The notes below the pieces were generated by a model. It did not search any database. It saw only the letters and a program-made list of their open reading frames with translations, and was not told the DNA's origin. A stretch of 64,000 nucleotides of DNA. Source: Crocodylus rhombifer (Eukaryota; Chordata; Crocodylia; Crocodylidae). The DNA lies in NCBI GenBank assembly GCA_038503035.1, contig JAVSML010001085.1, positions 372,001-436,000 of the forward strand, in the 5' to 3' direction. Positions 33,741 to 47,498 of the stretch are shown in pieces (the stretch's first letter is position 1; each line of letters starts with the position of its first letter). The position numbers were made by a program, and so were the translations under genes.

Positions 33741-35000
33741 TGCTGTTGATGACAGTGATTTATAGTCCACCCTTCCCTTCCTGATGGCTTACTACCCCTA
33801 TCATACTTATGAATTTTTGCTTTTTCTACCATTAGAAATAATGATACTTTGTCCTTTATTTCGATTGTTCACTTTTTCATGTGTTGAAACATGTGACATC
33901 AGTGCATAAGCTGTTAGCATCTTCTGCCTGACTGTTATTTTGAATTTGTCTCCTACTGACTGCCAAAACTTGGACATATGAGAAATACTGTAGCATATGT
34001 TTATATTACTCCATAGTCCTACCCTCCATATCTTCGCTGCAAACAGTCTTGGCATAGTTAAGGAAAGTATGTTTATCATTTTAATGCATAATGGTTTGAG
34101 AGTGCTTATCAATTGATTCATTCTAGCTCTTTAATATTATACTTCCCTCCCCCCCAATCATAAACATCAAGAGGGACAGAAAGCAGTACTTCCACATTGT
34201 CTCTCTGACTGCCCCAATGTGAAGCAGGATGTTTGCCCTGCTGCCTTGCTGTATACCTTTTTATTACTGGTAGTGCTACACCCAGGTTCATCACCTTCTC
34301 TTATTTACTAGCGCCTGTCTCCTTTCTCCTTTCTGTCCTGCTTTTTGCTGTCTTATCTCTTTCCATCCTGCTTTGTGCAAGTCAGATGACTCTTTTACTG
34401 AGCAATTTTCCTGTTCCCAGTCTGCACACTGAAGATTTTCCCTACCTCTCCCACTGCCTAAGTGGAGAGAAGTGAACATCCACTCCTACCAAACTCTTCT
34501 TTTTCTTCGATGTATAAAATATCTGCCTGACATAAAATATCTTCTGTCCTCCTGATTTCATTGGGTTTGATCAGGGGCATAGCTGAAAGCAGAATTGGAA
34601 CTTGCATGCTTCATATAGCTAGTACCATCTTAAACCCAGAGAGGCCCAGTTTGCAACTAAAACAGTGAAGTAATATGTTTATAAGAACCTACCTTCTGAT
34701 TTATTGTAATTAAAATTTTGTTCAGGTGCACATGTGACCCAAGGGAGGAGGAGGGAGGGAAAACATTGAATCCTGGATATCTCATCCAGGGATGAGCTAT
34801 GGAAACCCTGCTGTTGGTGCCAGTGCCCCTCACGCATTGAAAAGACGTGGATCTGTGCAATGCAGTTGGGCAAATTCCCCCGGGCTGGAGCCATCTCTTC
34901 AGTAAGGTTCAAGCTACCACACATTTGCCTCCCATCCTCTGCACAGAGAACTGGTCTGTTCATGGGGGGAGGGAGATGGGGATTGCATTTCCTTTCATCG

Positions 35001-35027
35001 GGACCCATCCCACTGCAGGATGGGTCC
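35001..35027. repeat. 10-bp perfect inverted repeat
   Basis: ggacccatcc and ggatgggtcc are separated by 7 bp. A further ggacccatcc copy sits at about 35090, so the GC-rich block 34720-35230 may be a repeat. No class assigned. Confidence 0.6.
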
Positions 35028-36507
35028 TACTGTGTTATCTCTCAGCCCCCAGACCTGTGTACTAAAAAGGAGGGATTCTTTCACAGCTGGACCCATCCTG
35101 GATTGGAAGTGGTCCAGCTGCACTACCTCCTGCCTCCGTCCACAGCTCCAGGTAAACTGAGGGCTGGAGGCAGGGGAAGGCTGAAGACAGTCTGTCAGAC
35201 ATGAGGTTGGAGGTGTGAAGGAGTCTGCCTGGCTAGAAATTTCACTTTTGAGGTGACTGCTCTCCATCCAGAGGACTATGACACTTGTACACTCCCCCTC
35301 TCTCCAAGTTTTCCACTGGACTTGCATGCCAATCCATAACCACTGATAGCTTTTTTGTTAGACTTTTCAAAATCTGAACCCAGAGTTTGCTTTGATGCAT
35401 CATGCAGCCTTCTCAACTTAATTGGTACTAAGGGGATGTACCTAAAGGCAGAGTTTGGTCCTAATGATCAATAGTTTCTGATCGTGGATGGCTGAGCAAG
35501 TAAATCTGTGACTACATAAGTATGTCTGTATTCATATGGCAGCTAATCTACTTGGCTTGGTTTGAAGAGGAATGGGTGGTATATTTGGAATTGCCCAGCA
35601 TGACTGAGAACCATGGCCTTTTGTGCATTTCTCTTGTTGTGTTTATTATTTCTTGTCACCAAAGATATTTTTTGCAGGCTTTCATGACGCTCATTTTAGG
35701 CTCAGAAGTTTGTAAGATATGGATGATGATGGTGGTGGTGGTATAGTGCAATGTAAGAGACCTTGGTTAATACTTTCCAAAGTTCTCAGAGCTATTAAAA
35801 CTTGACTGCAGTCTTTTTAGCACAATTCCAGATATACAAAGCTGTTTGTAAAGAAAGATCAGTTAAGCATTTTCAGATTTAAGATTTTTGTCATCAGATC
35901 ATTCACCTTTAGAGGCTGGAAACCAAAGAACAATGTTCTGCAGACCAATGCAGCTGCCTAAAAAATGGATCATTCATTTTTCTGGTCTTTCACAATGGGG
36001 AGTGCCAATACAAAGCTTCAAAGCATGTAGTTCAGAAACCATTTTGTTATGCCAGAAATGCTGAGTTGCACAATCATTCTGGCAATGGGACAGATCTCAC
36101 CCTTCAAATCCTTGTAAACAAATAGCTCCTTTTCTCTATGAGAAAAGATGCACCATTTTTTTTAATGGTGACTATTTCAGAAGTTATTTTCAAGATGTTT
36201 TTAATAACCCACAGAATGCCACAGATATTTAAGTGTCACAGTGGTATTTCTTGTGATATGGTCTCAAGTTATAATTAAAATTAAAATCCTAACATGTTTT
36301 TAATAGTGGGTTATAGTTTTTAAAACAAAGAAAACACTGGGTGTGTATATATTGTATGGCTTTGATTATAAGTCTACATTTGGGTCCTCCAAATGAACCA
36401 TAAAAATGGCACTCGACTCATAAGCAGGGTCAGGATATAATGGGGCCCCCAACAGTCTTGACTTACATTTTCAGTATTTTTTGGTATGAGTTAAAAATGC
36501 CAAGTCA

Positions 36508-36527
36508 TTTTTTTTTTTTTTTTTTTT
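36508..36527. repeat. poly-T run (20 T)
   Basis: Simple homopolymer in otherwise unremarkable intronic DNA. Confidence 0.9.
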
Positions 36528-39500
36528 AGCATTTTTAGTGCATTTAACCCTTTGAATACTTCCCATGGTTATTTGATTCCCTCATGGGATTTTTCAGTAG
36601 TAATGGCAGTTCATGGTCTTTGTCTGAAGTTATCAACCTATATTCAGGGAAAAAGCTATTTCTTTCCAAAAATGAACATGGTAATGTAGGATTTGTTTAT
36701 CATTGGAACAATGTTATGTTGGGAATGGGGGTGGGATTCGATCCATGGATTCTGGATTTTGCAGTTTTGCTTCATTAATTTGCTAAATATTTCATTTGTA
36801 TGCTTAATTCAACCCATTTGTTTAATCTGAAATATGGATGAAAAAAAGTGCAAGGACTTAGTTCTAGGTAATCTTGACTAGGAATGCAAGCAGATAAACC
36901 TGTTATCGATTCTGCTTTGTAAATGGTGCTCCTGCTGATTTGTCAATTATTGTAAACCTCTCTAAGCAAAGTAGTTTTCATTGAATAAAATAAATAGTAT
37001 TGTAAAGGTAAAAGATGGTCTTTTATCTGGTAATTACAATGTAATGTGCTTTAAATAATCTTCTCATCATGAGTTGGCATTTTCTAAGTGACCCAGTTTG
37101 CTCTTAAAGTTCAAATAGAGACAGACAGATGGATTAACGGGTATGCATGCAGGGTCAGAATAAATGGTTTGCTAGGCCGCATTGCTGGACATAGTTTTTA
37201 ATAGTGCTGATCCTTTCTGACTAAGAGATTTGCAAAGCTTTGTGGAATAGTTGTCTTGCTGGCAGACAGCATTGTGTAGACAACCAAGTGCTAGTGATAA
37301 AATTAGAAATGTGGCATTAGTCATCTCTGACTGTAAGTTGAATTTTTCTCTCCCACCTTGACCCTCCCCCACAAAAATGGAATTCTTATGCGAATATGAG
37401 GAAAACTTCCTGTTTAAGAGCAGCAGTCCAGCTGTGCAGTCAGTGTGTTAGGGAGTTGCCCATTCGCAGGTTATCAGTCCAATCCATTTGAATAAATATA
37501 GTCACTGTACCCCCAAGTAAAATTAGACTTATGCAGCTGGATTTTTGATGTGGCAACCTGTAGTTCAAGCAGTCTCGTTTTTGACTTTTTCCCTATTTGG
37601 GTATGTGTGTGATTACAAGCCATGTTACTTACACACCCAGTAAACTATAATGTATGTAGTGAAGTATCAGGAGGAGCTCTGTTGTAGTCCTTAACAAACT
37701 CAGCTCCATGCCTAATGTCTGTTCTAAAAGTTACTTGCTGAGTCTTTTCATAATCTGTCCCTGGGATTGACAGCATTATTAGAGTAGTAGACTGGAGGGT
37801 TGCCCTGCTCTCACTTGTACGATGCTAAAAATATTTCATGTCAATGAACAATGTAAGTCATAGGAGTGTAAGATATGCCATATAGCTCAAACTACAAGCT
37901 CTCATTCCAGACCTATTGAATTATGTCCATAGGAGTCTGTCCATTGACTTATTTGAACTGGACCCATCTAATTATTTTCTTTTCTATATTTCCATTTTAA
38001 TATTTTCCCTTATTCGCATTTGGACCAAGAAACATAAATCCTGCAAAATAAACAAGAGTTTATCCTTATGCTAATTGTCTAGGTAGTTCCTGAACATGCT
38101 TCAGGGCTTTCACTGGTGTAAAATTTTATATTATTTTCTAGAAAAGATTTTAGTGAAGTAGCTGTTGCTACATGGGCAACTGATCCTTAAGAAGTTTTTC
38201 CACTGGTTCCAGCCTGTATGATTTTTCCTGTTTAAGACAGCAGAAAAATATTGGGAAATCATTATGTTCTTGCTTGTCTGTGCGGTGGTTCTTGTTTTAA
38301 ATGTAGCAACTGAGCCACATGAGTTATAGTCTCTTCCAGTCTGTAGATGCATGGGTAATTTCTTCTAGTTTTGAGATTGTAAATTTTTGTTTGAATTGGT
38401 AGTAAAACTGGAAGCTGATTAAAAGTTACACAAAGTTCATCAGGGCTGCCTGATCATTTCAATATTTTTCTTGTTCTCCCCTTTCTCACCCTTCTATTTT
38501 CTATAACTCATTGATCCAACACATTGATTCTAAAATTTTTCAAGGACTGGAGTAGAAAAGTTCAAACTCTTCCATTAAAGCTGTACAACTGTCTTTAGTA
38601 TCTTCCTATTCTGCCTGTTTTCAAATTTATGTTGTGTTACTGTTTGTTTCTAATGCAGTGCTGCTAGCACCGTTTTGTTTATCAATCCTACTGCTTTGTT
38701 TTTCTTTTTCTAGTCATGTTGAACTGAGCCTCAACTCTTTTCCCCCCCAGCAGACATGTGTCCATGGATGTTTCTCCTCTTTTAAAGTCCTGCTTCGGTT
38801 CAGTATTCTGCTGCATTAGACAGCAGCTTTACTAGATCTGTGAGTAATGGAGCCGTTGCTCATGCATTACATTACTTGAACGTACCCACCACTTACATAA
38901 ATATTTGACCCCCTAGGTCTTCTGTTCCAAACCAAGTAAAAGAGTAGAAAAGAAGAATTGATATTTTGATGTTTTCAAGTAAACAGAAATTTTCCACTGG
39001 AAATGTGCAAGTATGCAAAGGCAGGCCTGGTACACAAAAGTAGGCAGTGATGGCAGAAAATATGAGGTGGGGAGGGGGGTGGAAAAAAAGCCAAACTGAC
39101 CACATTCTGTCTGGTTTTCCCTTTTTAAAGAGAATATTCCCCTTAAAAGAATCCAGTTTATGTTACATTTCCAAAGTAAGCTCTAATACTGCTTTTTAAT
39201 TCAAAGTCCCTCAGCGTTCTGTTTGCAGATCAGTTTTTGCAAAGGAAGTGAGAGATGGAACAACTCATGTTTCAATCAGCATCATTTGATTCCTGTCCTC
39301 CTTTAAGTGTGAGTACTATTGCAGCAGCGGAACTACTCCTCCTGTGTCAGTAGGATTTATCCCTCATGCCTGAGAAGGTGAATCAAGCCCAAATTGCCAA
39401 AATATATTGTTGTATGTAGAGCCTGTGTAAGGAAGGAAGCAAAATAAATGTTAGGCATTAGGCCTAAAACTTTGGTACTAAAAACCATGTTGCCTTACTG

Positions 39501-39744
39501 AAAATCTCCACAAATGTACTTTTGGGGACCTTGGTTTGCAATAATATGGATGTTTTTGTATCAAACTCCATTTAATTTAATTCTGAAGTTGAAGTTCTTT
39601 TTGTTGGAAGGTTTTTTAATCAGTAGTTACATTTCTTCAATAAATCATATATCAATCTTAATCTGGCTCTTTTCATGAGGAATGAAGATGTTTTATTTCT
39701 GTTTTTAGATTATCATGAGTCGGGGTTCGTAGGCTGTTTGGCTT

Positions 39745-39985
39745 GTGGGTGACTTCTGTAAACCAGTTCTGAAGGCCAATATATCAATCTGGCCCCTGGC
39801 AGATATTCATTTTATGGCATGATGGGATCTGATCCCAGCAGTGGCACCATAGTGTCAGAGCAGCCTTTAGAAATGTTAAGAACTTACCTCAGGTTTAACT
39901 CACATTACTCTGCATTCAGTACCTCATACTGAAATGAATGGGAAGTTGAATCAGATTGCCAGAAGTGCTCTGAGAATTACACCTG
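39745..39985. repeat. possible relative of the 12740 repeat
   Basis: Contains ttcattttatggcatgatgg followed by gatctgatcccagcag, matching phrases at 12770-12805. The matched core is short. Ends not defined. Confidence 0.4.
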
Positions 39986-42900
39986 TCTCAGGAGCTCCTG
40001 CCACATTACTGAAGATTTTAAGGGCAAACCTATTTTGCATATTGACCAGAATGGACTGAGCTTAGTTGTCGTCATTTTTTTTTTTTTTTGAGAGATGTGT
40101 GTATATATGGCTTACGGCTTATGGCTAATGGCTTTATATATAATTTGTATCTGAGGCCAAATTAGCCAAAACTAATTCCAAATTCAAAAGTCCAGAACCA
40201 TAAGTGGCCCTACTACTGGCAAACATCCTCCACCTGCACATGAGGCTTCAGATGTTTCCAAACCCTTTGGTGGACATCCTACTTGCAGGCCCAGATTTGG
40301 ATGTCCCCGAGTTTTGCATGCTGTTAGCCATAAGGTCCTCAGAACAAGCAAGGGAGGAGAATTCTATTTCCATAACCTGGAATTAAAGCTGCTGCACTGC
40401 AGTGGGTACTGAACCACACCAGAAGAGCAGTTCTCCTGTGAAGCGGTTCAGGAAAACTGCCTTCTTGGACACAGATACACATATAAGCCAGGTTTTGTGG
40501 CTGAGCTGGCTGTCTGGTCCCAGCTATAGAGAGGGAAGGAGCTCCTGAGAGGACCTCAGTGATTGGTGGTGCAGTGAGAGTGAGTCCAGCAGAGCTGAAT
40601 GGCTTTGAGCCTATGGGAAGGAGGGAGGCACTCTTGACAGATGGTCTTTTCGCAAGACTGTGGCTTATTTTACTAGGCATGGGATGCTGTAGGGGCATTG
40701 TGAGGCTTCTGAGAGCTCTCCTATAGGGGAAAATACTGTCAGTTATGCCTGGGGCAGACCTGGGGCTGGGTGAGTTGGGGATGGGGAATTGTGGAGGACT
40801 TTCTGGAAAGTGGAGAGTGCAGTGGGGTCTGCATAGCCCAGGGACTCTGTGGGGGTTAGGCAAGGGCACCTAACATATTCATGTGGCTATCTGAGGGCCA
40901 CCCCCAAGTTTCTTGCGGTTAACATCAAGGTATGGGAAGGTTGTTAGAGTGCCAGAGAGGGGAACAGCTTGAGGTGGGCTGCTAGGGGGCTGCAGACTGC
41001 CTGAGACACACCTATACAATATCTGCATATAAAATATTGCCCAACTTTTACAGGAGGAGAGTTAGCCACACTTGGTGATCAATGATAAAAGGAAACCTGG
41101 TCTAAATAGTGACCTTATTTAAGGGTTTGCAATTTACATAAGGTTGTTACGTCCCTTTTTTCTTTGGTACAAAAATACCGGGCCCAAGCTGAGGAGATGG
41201 ATGGTTGGATAAATCTCTTTCTAAGATTCTCCTTCAAACAATCCTGCAGGCCTTGTAATTATCATTCCGTGTTCAGGGAAAGTGGCTTGTTGGTCCTCTC
41301 CCCTTCTTAGCAGTGCTCCCATAGCTTCTTATTAAAATGTATATAGAACTCCACAAATGCATTCAGCTGAATGAGGGAATCAACCTGAGCCATCTTGTAC
41401 TTTTATCTCATCGTGCAGACCCTGATAGAAATGGGACTATTATAGTTTCATTCCACATAGTCAGGTAAAACTGGAATGCTGCAGCATAGCTGGAGACAGG
41501 ATGCCCACCCTGTCTCAGGGCCTGTATTGCTGGGCCACACTGCACTGCTGCCACGACTGCGCTCACCAAAAACAAAAAACCATCAAAAACTTGACATGGC
41601 TTGGAAAAATCCTTGACCCAGCCTAATATTAGGCTGTTGTTCAGACATTCTGATTATAAGACCAGGGCCAGTCAGTTAATAAGCCGAAGACTAGGAGCCA
41701 AAGTCAGGAGGCAGAAAACAAATTGAAGGGCTTGAGGAGGAGCTTGGCGAAACAAGTCTCAGTGTTGACCAAGAGGGTACAGCTGCTGGTGGTGCACAAA
41801 ATACCTGAATCTTAGTATCCACTCCTTAGGGCAACCAGTCTCACCGTTACCTGAAGGTATAGGTCTGAAGACTGACTTACCCTGCTAATTTCATTGGCCT
41901 GAACTAAGTCGATTGTAGCCTAGGTTGACAGTTCTGTAGCGTAGTGTAAGATAAACTCCCCACTGGCAGTTCTCTATATCCTATGTTTAGATGAGGATAC
42001 GTATGATATTGCACTAGGTCATTTCTGTCTAACTTTTGTGATCCTGTTATGTTTTTGACAATTCATTATAATTTAAATAGAAAAGGACTGAAGCAAACAT
42101 GGTGCATCATGGGACAGGAAAGTTGTCCTTTTGTTAACATAACACAGTGTGCTTTAAACATTGTGTTGGAGTTATTAATAGCACCAAGAAGAATAGCACA
42201 ACTGACTTCTGATAAATACAAGTATGTCAGAGAATGGAAGCTTCCGTCAGAATTGGCTACCATGCTAGGCTCGAGGGGAAGCAGAATCCAAACAGTTTGT
42301 GAGAAACTAGAAAAAAGGAAGCAATTCAGCCTTGCTGTCGGGTCAGTTATATTTGATTTACACCCTGCTTCAGCTTTCTACTGCTGCCAAGTTGCATCCA
42401 ATACACACTGTTGAAGTCTGTAGGGGCCTCCTTTCTATTCATATTCTACGTCAGTAAGAGCTGAGAGACTGCAAAACTTACTTATTTTTGAAAAACTTCA
42501 TTGTACTTGTTTAAAACAGTGAGCAGTTAATAACACTTTCTGACACATTCTTTTGGGATTTTCTGTATCCTCTTGTGTAGCATTGTTCCAGCGGAAAAGA
42601 TTCTTTTAACCCCAATACCTGTTAGTTTATCTCGTTCCATCTGTATCTTGCTTTTAGCATGGTACACTAACTTCTGCTTATGATACAAGTTTTCAAGACT
42701 TACGTATGAGTCTAGAATAACATTTATTTTCATGTAATTTTATATGCATTTTGAAGCTAAATCTGCAATATCCTCCCTCAAGTATGGGGTAACCAAAAAT
42801 GAATTTCTGCACATATAAAACTTCCCAGCTCTAGCCTTGTGATGCTCCTTGGGTGTTAAACACTAATAGATCAGAATAAATAATTTGGAAAACTAAGCTG

Positions 42901-43109
42901 TTCAGAAATATTGATATACAATAATGGTATATAAATTGCACTGCATTCCAGCTAATGGTCTAGGACTTTCCCACTAGGATCCAGGTAGGTGAAGTTTGCC
43001 TAAAATCTAGTGTTTTAGTGCTTAGATGAGAACTATTTGTTTTGCTTTGGTGGGAGGAACACTTGTCTAGTTCAGATCCTTCACTCAGTTTCCTGACTGT
43101 GATCAAGGC

Positions 43110-45450
43110 GCTCTTCCTGATTTAGGAAGTACAAGGGCCAGTCAGAGGTAATGCTCTTCTAGACTTGGTCTTGGCCAAGGGAGATGATCTGGTGTGTGCC
43201 TTGAACATTGAGGGTAACCTAAGCAACAGCAACCCTGAAATTATCAGGTTCACTGTCCGCCGCAAAGTCAACAAATCAACCAGCAGGATTGAAGTCCTAG
43301 ACTTAAAAAAATGATGACTTCAACAGACTCGGAGCATTAGTAGGGGAGGTAATCTGGGACCAGGAAGGGAAGGCAAATGGGGTGCATGAAGAGTGGTCGT
43401 TGCTCAAGGTTACGATCTTCGAAGCACAAAAGCAAAGCGTTCCTGCAAAGAGGAATGGTAGCAGAAAGGCTGGCAAGCCCTCCTGGCTTAGTAGGGATAT
43501 TGCAGTCCTCTTAAAAAAGAAAAAAGAGGTGTGCGCTCAGTGGAAGCTAGGGATGGTTCTCAAGGAGGACTATACAACAGTGGCCAACATTTGTACGGAA
43601 ATGATCAGGAAAGCCAAGGAGGCGACTGAGTTTAGGTTAGCCACGGGAGTCAAGGACCTCCTTCTTTAGGTCTGTAGGCAGTAGGAGGAAAACGAAAGTG
43701 TGGGACCCCTGCTTAACACCTCGGGACAGCTGGTAACTGACATTCAGGAAAAAACTGAACTCCTGAATGCCCCCTTTGCTTTGATATTTCACTGGACCAA
43801 GGGGAAAGTCAAGTCAGATAAGGCTCACAGGGGACATGCTGGGACTGACACCCTCCCCACTGTGGATGCCGAATGGGTACAATACCAATTAGAAAAGCTA
43901 GACATTTGTAAGTCAGCAGGACTGGATGGACTCCATCTGAGAGTGCTGATGGAGCTGGCTGAGGTCATTGTGGAACCCCTGGCAAAGCTCTTTCAGAATT
44001 TGTGGTGCATGGGGGAAATCCCTGAGGATTGGAAGAGAGCCAACATTGTGCCCATCTTCAAGAAGGGGAAGAGGGAGGACCTGGGCAACTATAGGCCAAT
44101 CAGCCTAGCCTCCTATCCCAGGGAAAATCCTGGAAAAGCTCATTAAAGAATCTATGTGCAATACGTTAGCAAAAGGTAAGGTTCTGAATGACAGCCAGTA
44201 TGGCTTTGTCGCGGGTAGGTCTTGTCTTACCAATCTCATGTCCTTCTACGACCAGGTCTCTGACCACCTGGACACAGGAGATGAGGTAGATGTTATATAC
44301 CTAGACTTCCAAAAGGTTTTTGATCTAGTGCCCCATGATATCCTGGTGGGAAAACTGGAAGCTTGTGGGCTCAGCTGTTTGATGGTTCAATGGGTGGAAA
44401 ACTGGCTACAGGATAGGACCCAGAGAGTTTTCATGAATGGATCTGTGTCATCTTGGCATGAAGTGGCCAGTGATGTCCCTCAGGGGTCTGTGCTTGGACT
44501 GGTGCTTTTCAACATCTTTATCAATGGTTTGGATGGGGGAGTGAAAAGCTCTCTGGCCAAGACAACACCAAGCTATGGGGCAGTGTGGTCATGTCAGAAG
44601 ATTGGTTGCAGATACAGGCAGACCTGGATAGGCTCGAGAGTTGGACAGACCAGAACCAGATGAAGTTTAACACTTCCAAGTGTAAGATGCTCCATCTGGG
44701 GGCAAACAACCCTCAGCATACATACAGGCTGGTGGTGACAGTGTGACTTGCACCACGGCCGAAAGGGACCTAGGGTTAACAACTGATCATCGCATGAATA
44801 TGAGTCTTCAGTGCGAGGTGGTGGTCAGCAGGGCAAATAACACACTGGCATACATCAACCAGTGCATCTCATGTAAAACTAAGGAAGTGGTACTCCCACT
44901 GTACTCAGCACTGGTGAGACTGCAGTTGGACTGTTGCATCTAGTTCTGGGTGCTGCACTTCAATGAAGATGTGGCAAAACTTGAGAGGGTCCAAAAAAGA
45001 GTCACCCGTGTGATCAGGGACTTGCAAGGCAAGCCATACGAGGAAAGGCTGAGGGACCTGGGCCTCTTTAGCCTAGAGAAGAGAAGGTTGAGAGGGGACT
45101 TGATAGTGGCTTACCACTATGTCAGAGGAGTGCATCAGGACATTGGTGAAAAACTGTTCACTAGGGCACCTCTGGGGAAGACCAGGACCAATGCACACAA
45201 ACACCTGAAAGGTTGCTTCAGGCTTAATTACAGGGAAAACTCCTTCACAGTCAAGGTGTCCAGACTGTGGAATAAACTCCCTCCAGAGGTGGTGCAGTCA
45301 CCTACCCTGGAGGTTTTCAGGAGAAGACTGGACAGTCACCTTGTTGGGGTCACGTAACCCCAGTTGTCTTTGGGCCTGAAGCAGGGGGCGGGGGATAGAT
45401 CCTGATGATCTGCAAGGTCCCTTCCAGCCCCTAACAATCTAGGAATATAT
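43110..45450 (+). mobile_element. CR1 LINE, 5'-truncated, + strand, about 2.3 kb
   Basis: Starts inside the endonuclease domain (GNALLDLVLAKGDD, near 43150) and continues through the linker (43382-43669). RT boxes follow: [72 protein letters not shown] and GSVLGLVLFNIFIN. The thumb is RVIRDLQGKPYEERLRDLG to SHLVGVT, ending at 45357. The 3' untranslated tail ends near 45450 with tctaggaatata. The catalytic FADD box is broken by a frameshift around 44560, and further stops occur near 43310, 43666, 44144 and 44743. It differs from the 53-59 kb copies in many RT positions, which suggests another CR1 subfamily. Confidence 0.88.
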
Positions 45451-46254
45451 TAACTTAATTGAGCAGAGAATAAGATTTTTGAATTATACATAAGAAGGAT
45501 TTTATTATTTAAATAAGTGTCTGATAATTACTGTTTTTGAGTGTGGTGATATGTTTTGTGTGGCTTAAATGGACATTCTTGGATCAATAATAATTATTAG
45601 CTTTGTTTTCAATTTGGCTGAATTTTTTTCTTCTCAATGCTGTTTCAAAATCAGAGTTTTCACCCCATTGAAAGTTCTAAGTATTTGCAATTTTTATTAA
45701 GAAAAATCTAAGTATTTCAAACTAAGAACTTTCAAGGGGTTGGAAACCAGTATTTAGCCACAGCTGGAAAAACAGAGTAATCAAAGGGAGAGAGAACCAT
45801 AAGACTATAGTCACTTGGGAGGCCAAAGCATGTTTCTTGAATGTAATGCAAGTGTCTTTGGGATAGTCTGGTTTTAGCTGGAAAGAGCTAGTTCATCAAA
45901 TATGAAATATTTTTGTGGGAACGTATAGGTTTCGACAATCTTCTCGGAAAATCTATCTGATTTCCTGTTAGCCCAGTCAGTGACCTACATAGAAACCAAT
46001 ATTGCCACCTCCACAGCTCTAGAGTGGTTTCACAATGTTTACTGCCCAGTGGTATTATAGATGGGCATAACAATTGTGCTGGTATCAGAAGATATTGGTA
46101 TAAGATGTCTAAGTGAACCTGATACATATGTATGATACTATGAGTAACAAAACTATTCGAACTTCAACCTGTTTCATTTAGGGTCAACGTTAAGGTCATT
46201 TAGCTAAATTGCATCACGGGTCTGAGTGGGTTAAAAGGTGCTTTAGTTTTATTC

Positions 46255-46728
46255 AGCACTGCAGAGTTCTAAAGGAACTGGCCGAGGTCATTGCAAGTCC
46301 CCTGGCATGGCTTTACGAGCACTCGTGGTGCTCTGGTGAGGTACCGGAGGACTGGAAGAGGGCCAACATGGTTCCCATCTTCAAAAAAGGCAGGAAGGAG
46401 GACCTGAGAAACTATAGGCTGGTTAGTCTTACCTCGATCCTAGGCAAGTTGTTTGAGAAAATTATGCTGGCACACATCCAGGAGGGGCCAGCAGAGGACT
46501 GCATGCTTAGGGGCAACCAACACGGGTTCATCAGTGGCAGGTCCTGCCAGACCAACCTGGTGGCCTTTTACGATCAGATCACCAGATCATTAGATGCAGG
46601 GGTAGCAGTGGATATAGTCTTCCTGGAAGGCTTTTGACACTGTCTCTCACCCTGTTCTCATTAAGAAACTGGGGGGCTATGGTGTAGACACCCACGCAGT
46701 CAAATGGGTCACCAGCTGGCTGGCTGGC
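46255..46728 (+). mobile_element. CR1 fragment, truncated at both ends
   Basis: Carries ELAEVIASPLAWLYEHSWCS, DWKRANMVPIFKKGRKEDLR, NQHGFISGRSCQTNLVAFYD and LDAGVAVDIVFLE, then stops near 46728 without the rest of ORF2 or a 3' tail. The lost 3' end means a later deletion or insertion removed it. Family M1-like sequence begins immediately afterwards. Confidence 0.8.
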
Positions 46729-47498
46729 AGGACACTCTGATTGGGGAGGGGTCCCCACGCCCTGTGACAGACAGAGGGACCAGTGACAGAGACAGCAGGG
46801 AGTTGCACAGCATTTAGTTACATAGCAGGGAGTTACACAGGGAGTAACACAGCATTTAGCACCCCATCAAAAAAAAAAAAAAAAAGCCTCATTAGTTCAA
46901 GTTCTTCTTAAACAAATTTTTCCAAGGAAGGAATGGAGGGATGTTACCAGCTGTCGGGTTGAGTAGCTCCAAATAGCCCTAAGTGGACACTGTCCTGTCT
47001 GCCTTGGTCCTATTTGCCTTACACAGGTGTCTCTCAGCATTAGCTACCATACCACATACTGGCTACAGTCCATGCTGTGGGAGAGGGGAGGGGAGGAATC
47101 CCTGCTGGAACAGAAAGTGGTGTGGGGGGTTGGGGTAGAGCAATGGAAGCCAGGCAGATCCTACTGTACCTGCAGTCTCCACTGGAGCTACAGCTAGGGA
47201 GCAGGGTAGTGAAGCCAGCTCAGCTGTGGAGCAAAGAACCCCACTCAGGGTTGCAAAGCATCTGGGATGCTGGGTGACTCTGATTTAACTTAAACCAGGA
47301 AGGGGTCTGGGACAGACATTGCATAAACCGGTTTGACCCAAATCAGTTAAGTCTGATACTACATTCAACCAGGTTTATTTCAAACCATTTTCAGCCATTT
47401 TCAAACTGGTTTATGTGCACTGAATGTCTGTTCTGTTACAGGTCTAAACCAGTTTCTGATCACTTAAGCAGGTTTGTATGTAATGTCTGTCCCTAGCC
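46729..47498. mobile_element. family M1 inverted-repeat element (partial)
   Basis: The right end gtaatgtctgtccctagcc is the inverted form of the left end of the copy at 52195. Shared interior includes ggacactctgattggggagg, matched inverted at about 52792-52808, and aaatcagttaagtctgatac. The opposite terminus is not visible and may have been lost where the CR1 fragment abuts it. An internal A-run lies near 46869-46885. Confidence 0.6.

Noticed and set aside
40339..40869. 176-codon proline-rich frame on the - strand
   Set aside because: Proline/serine richness reflects base composition; there is no motif, no conserved start context and no match to a known family.
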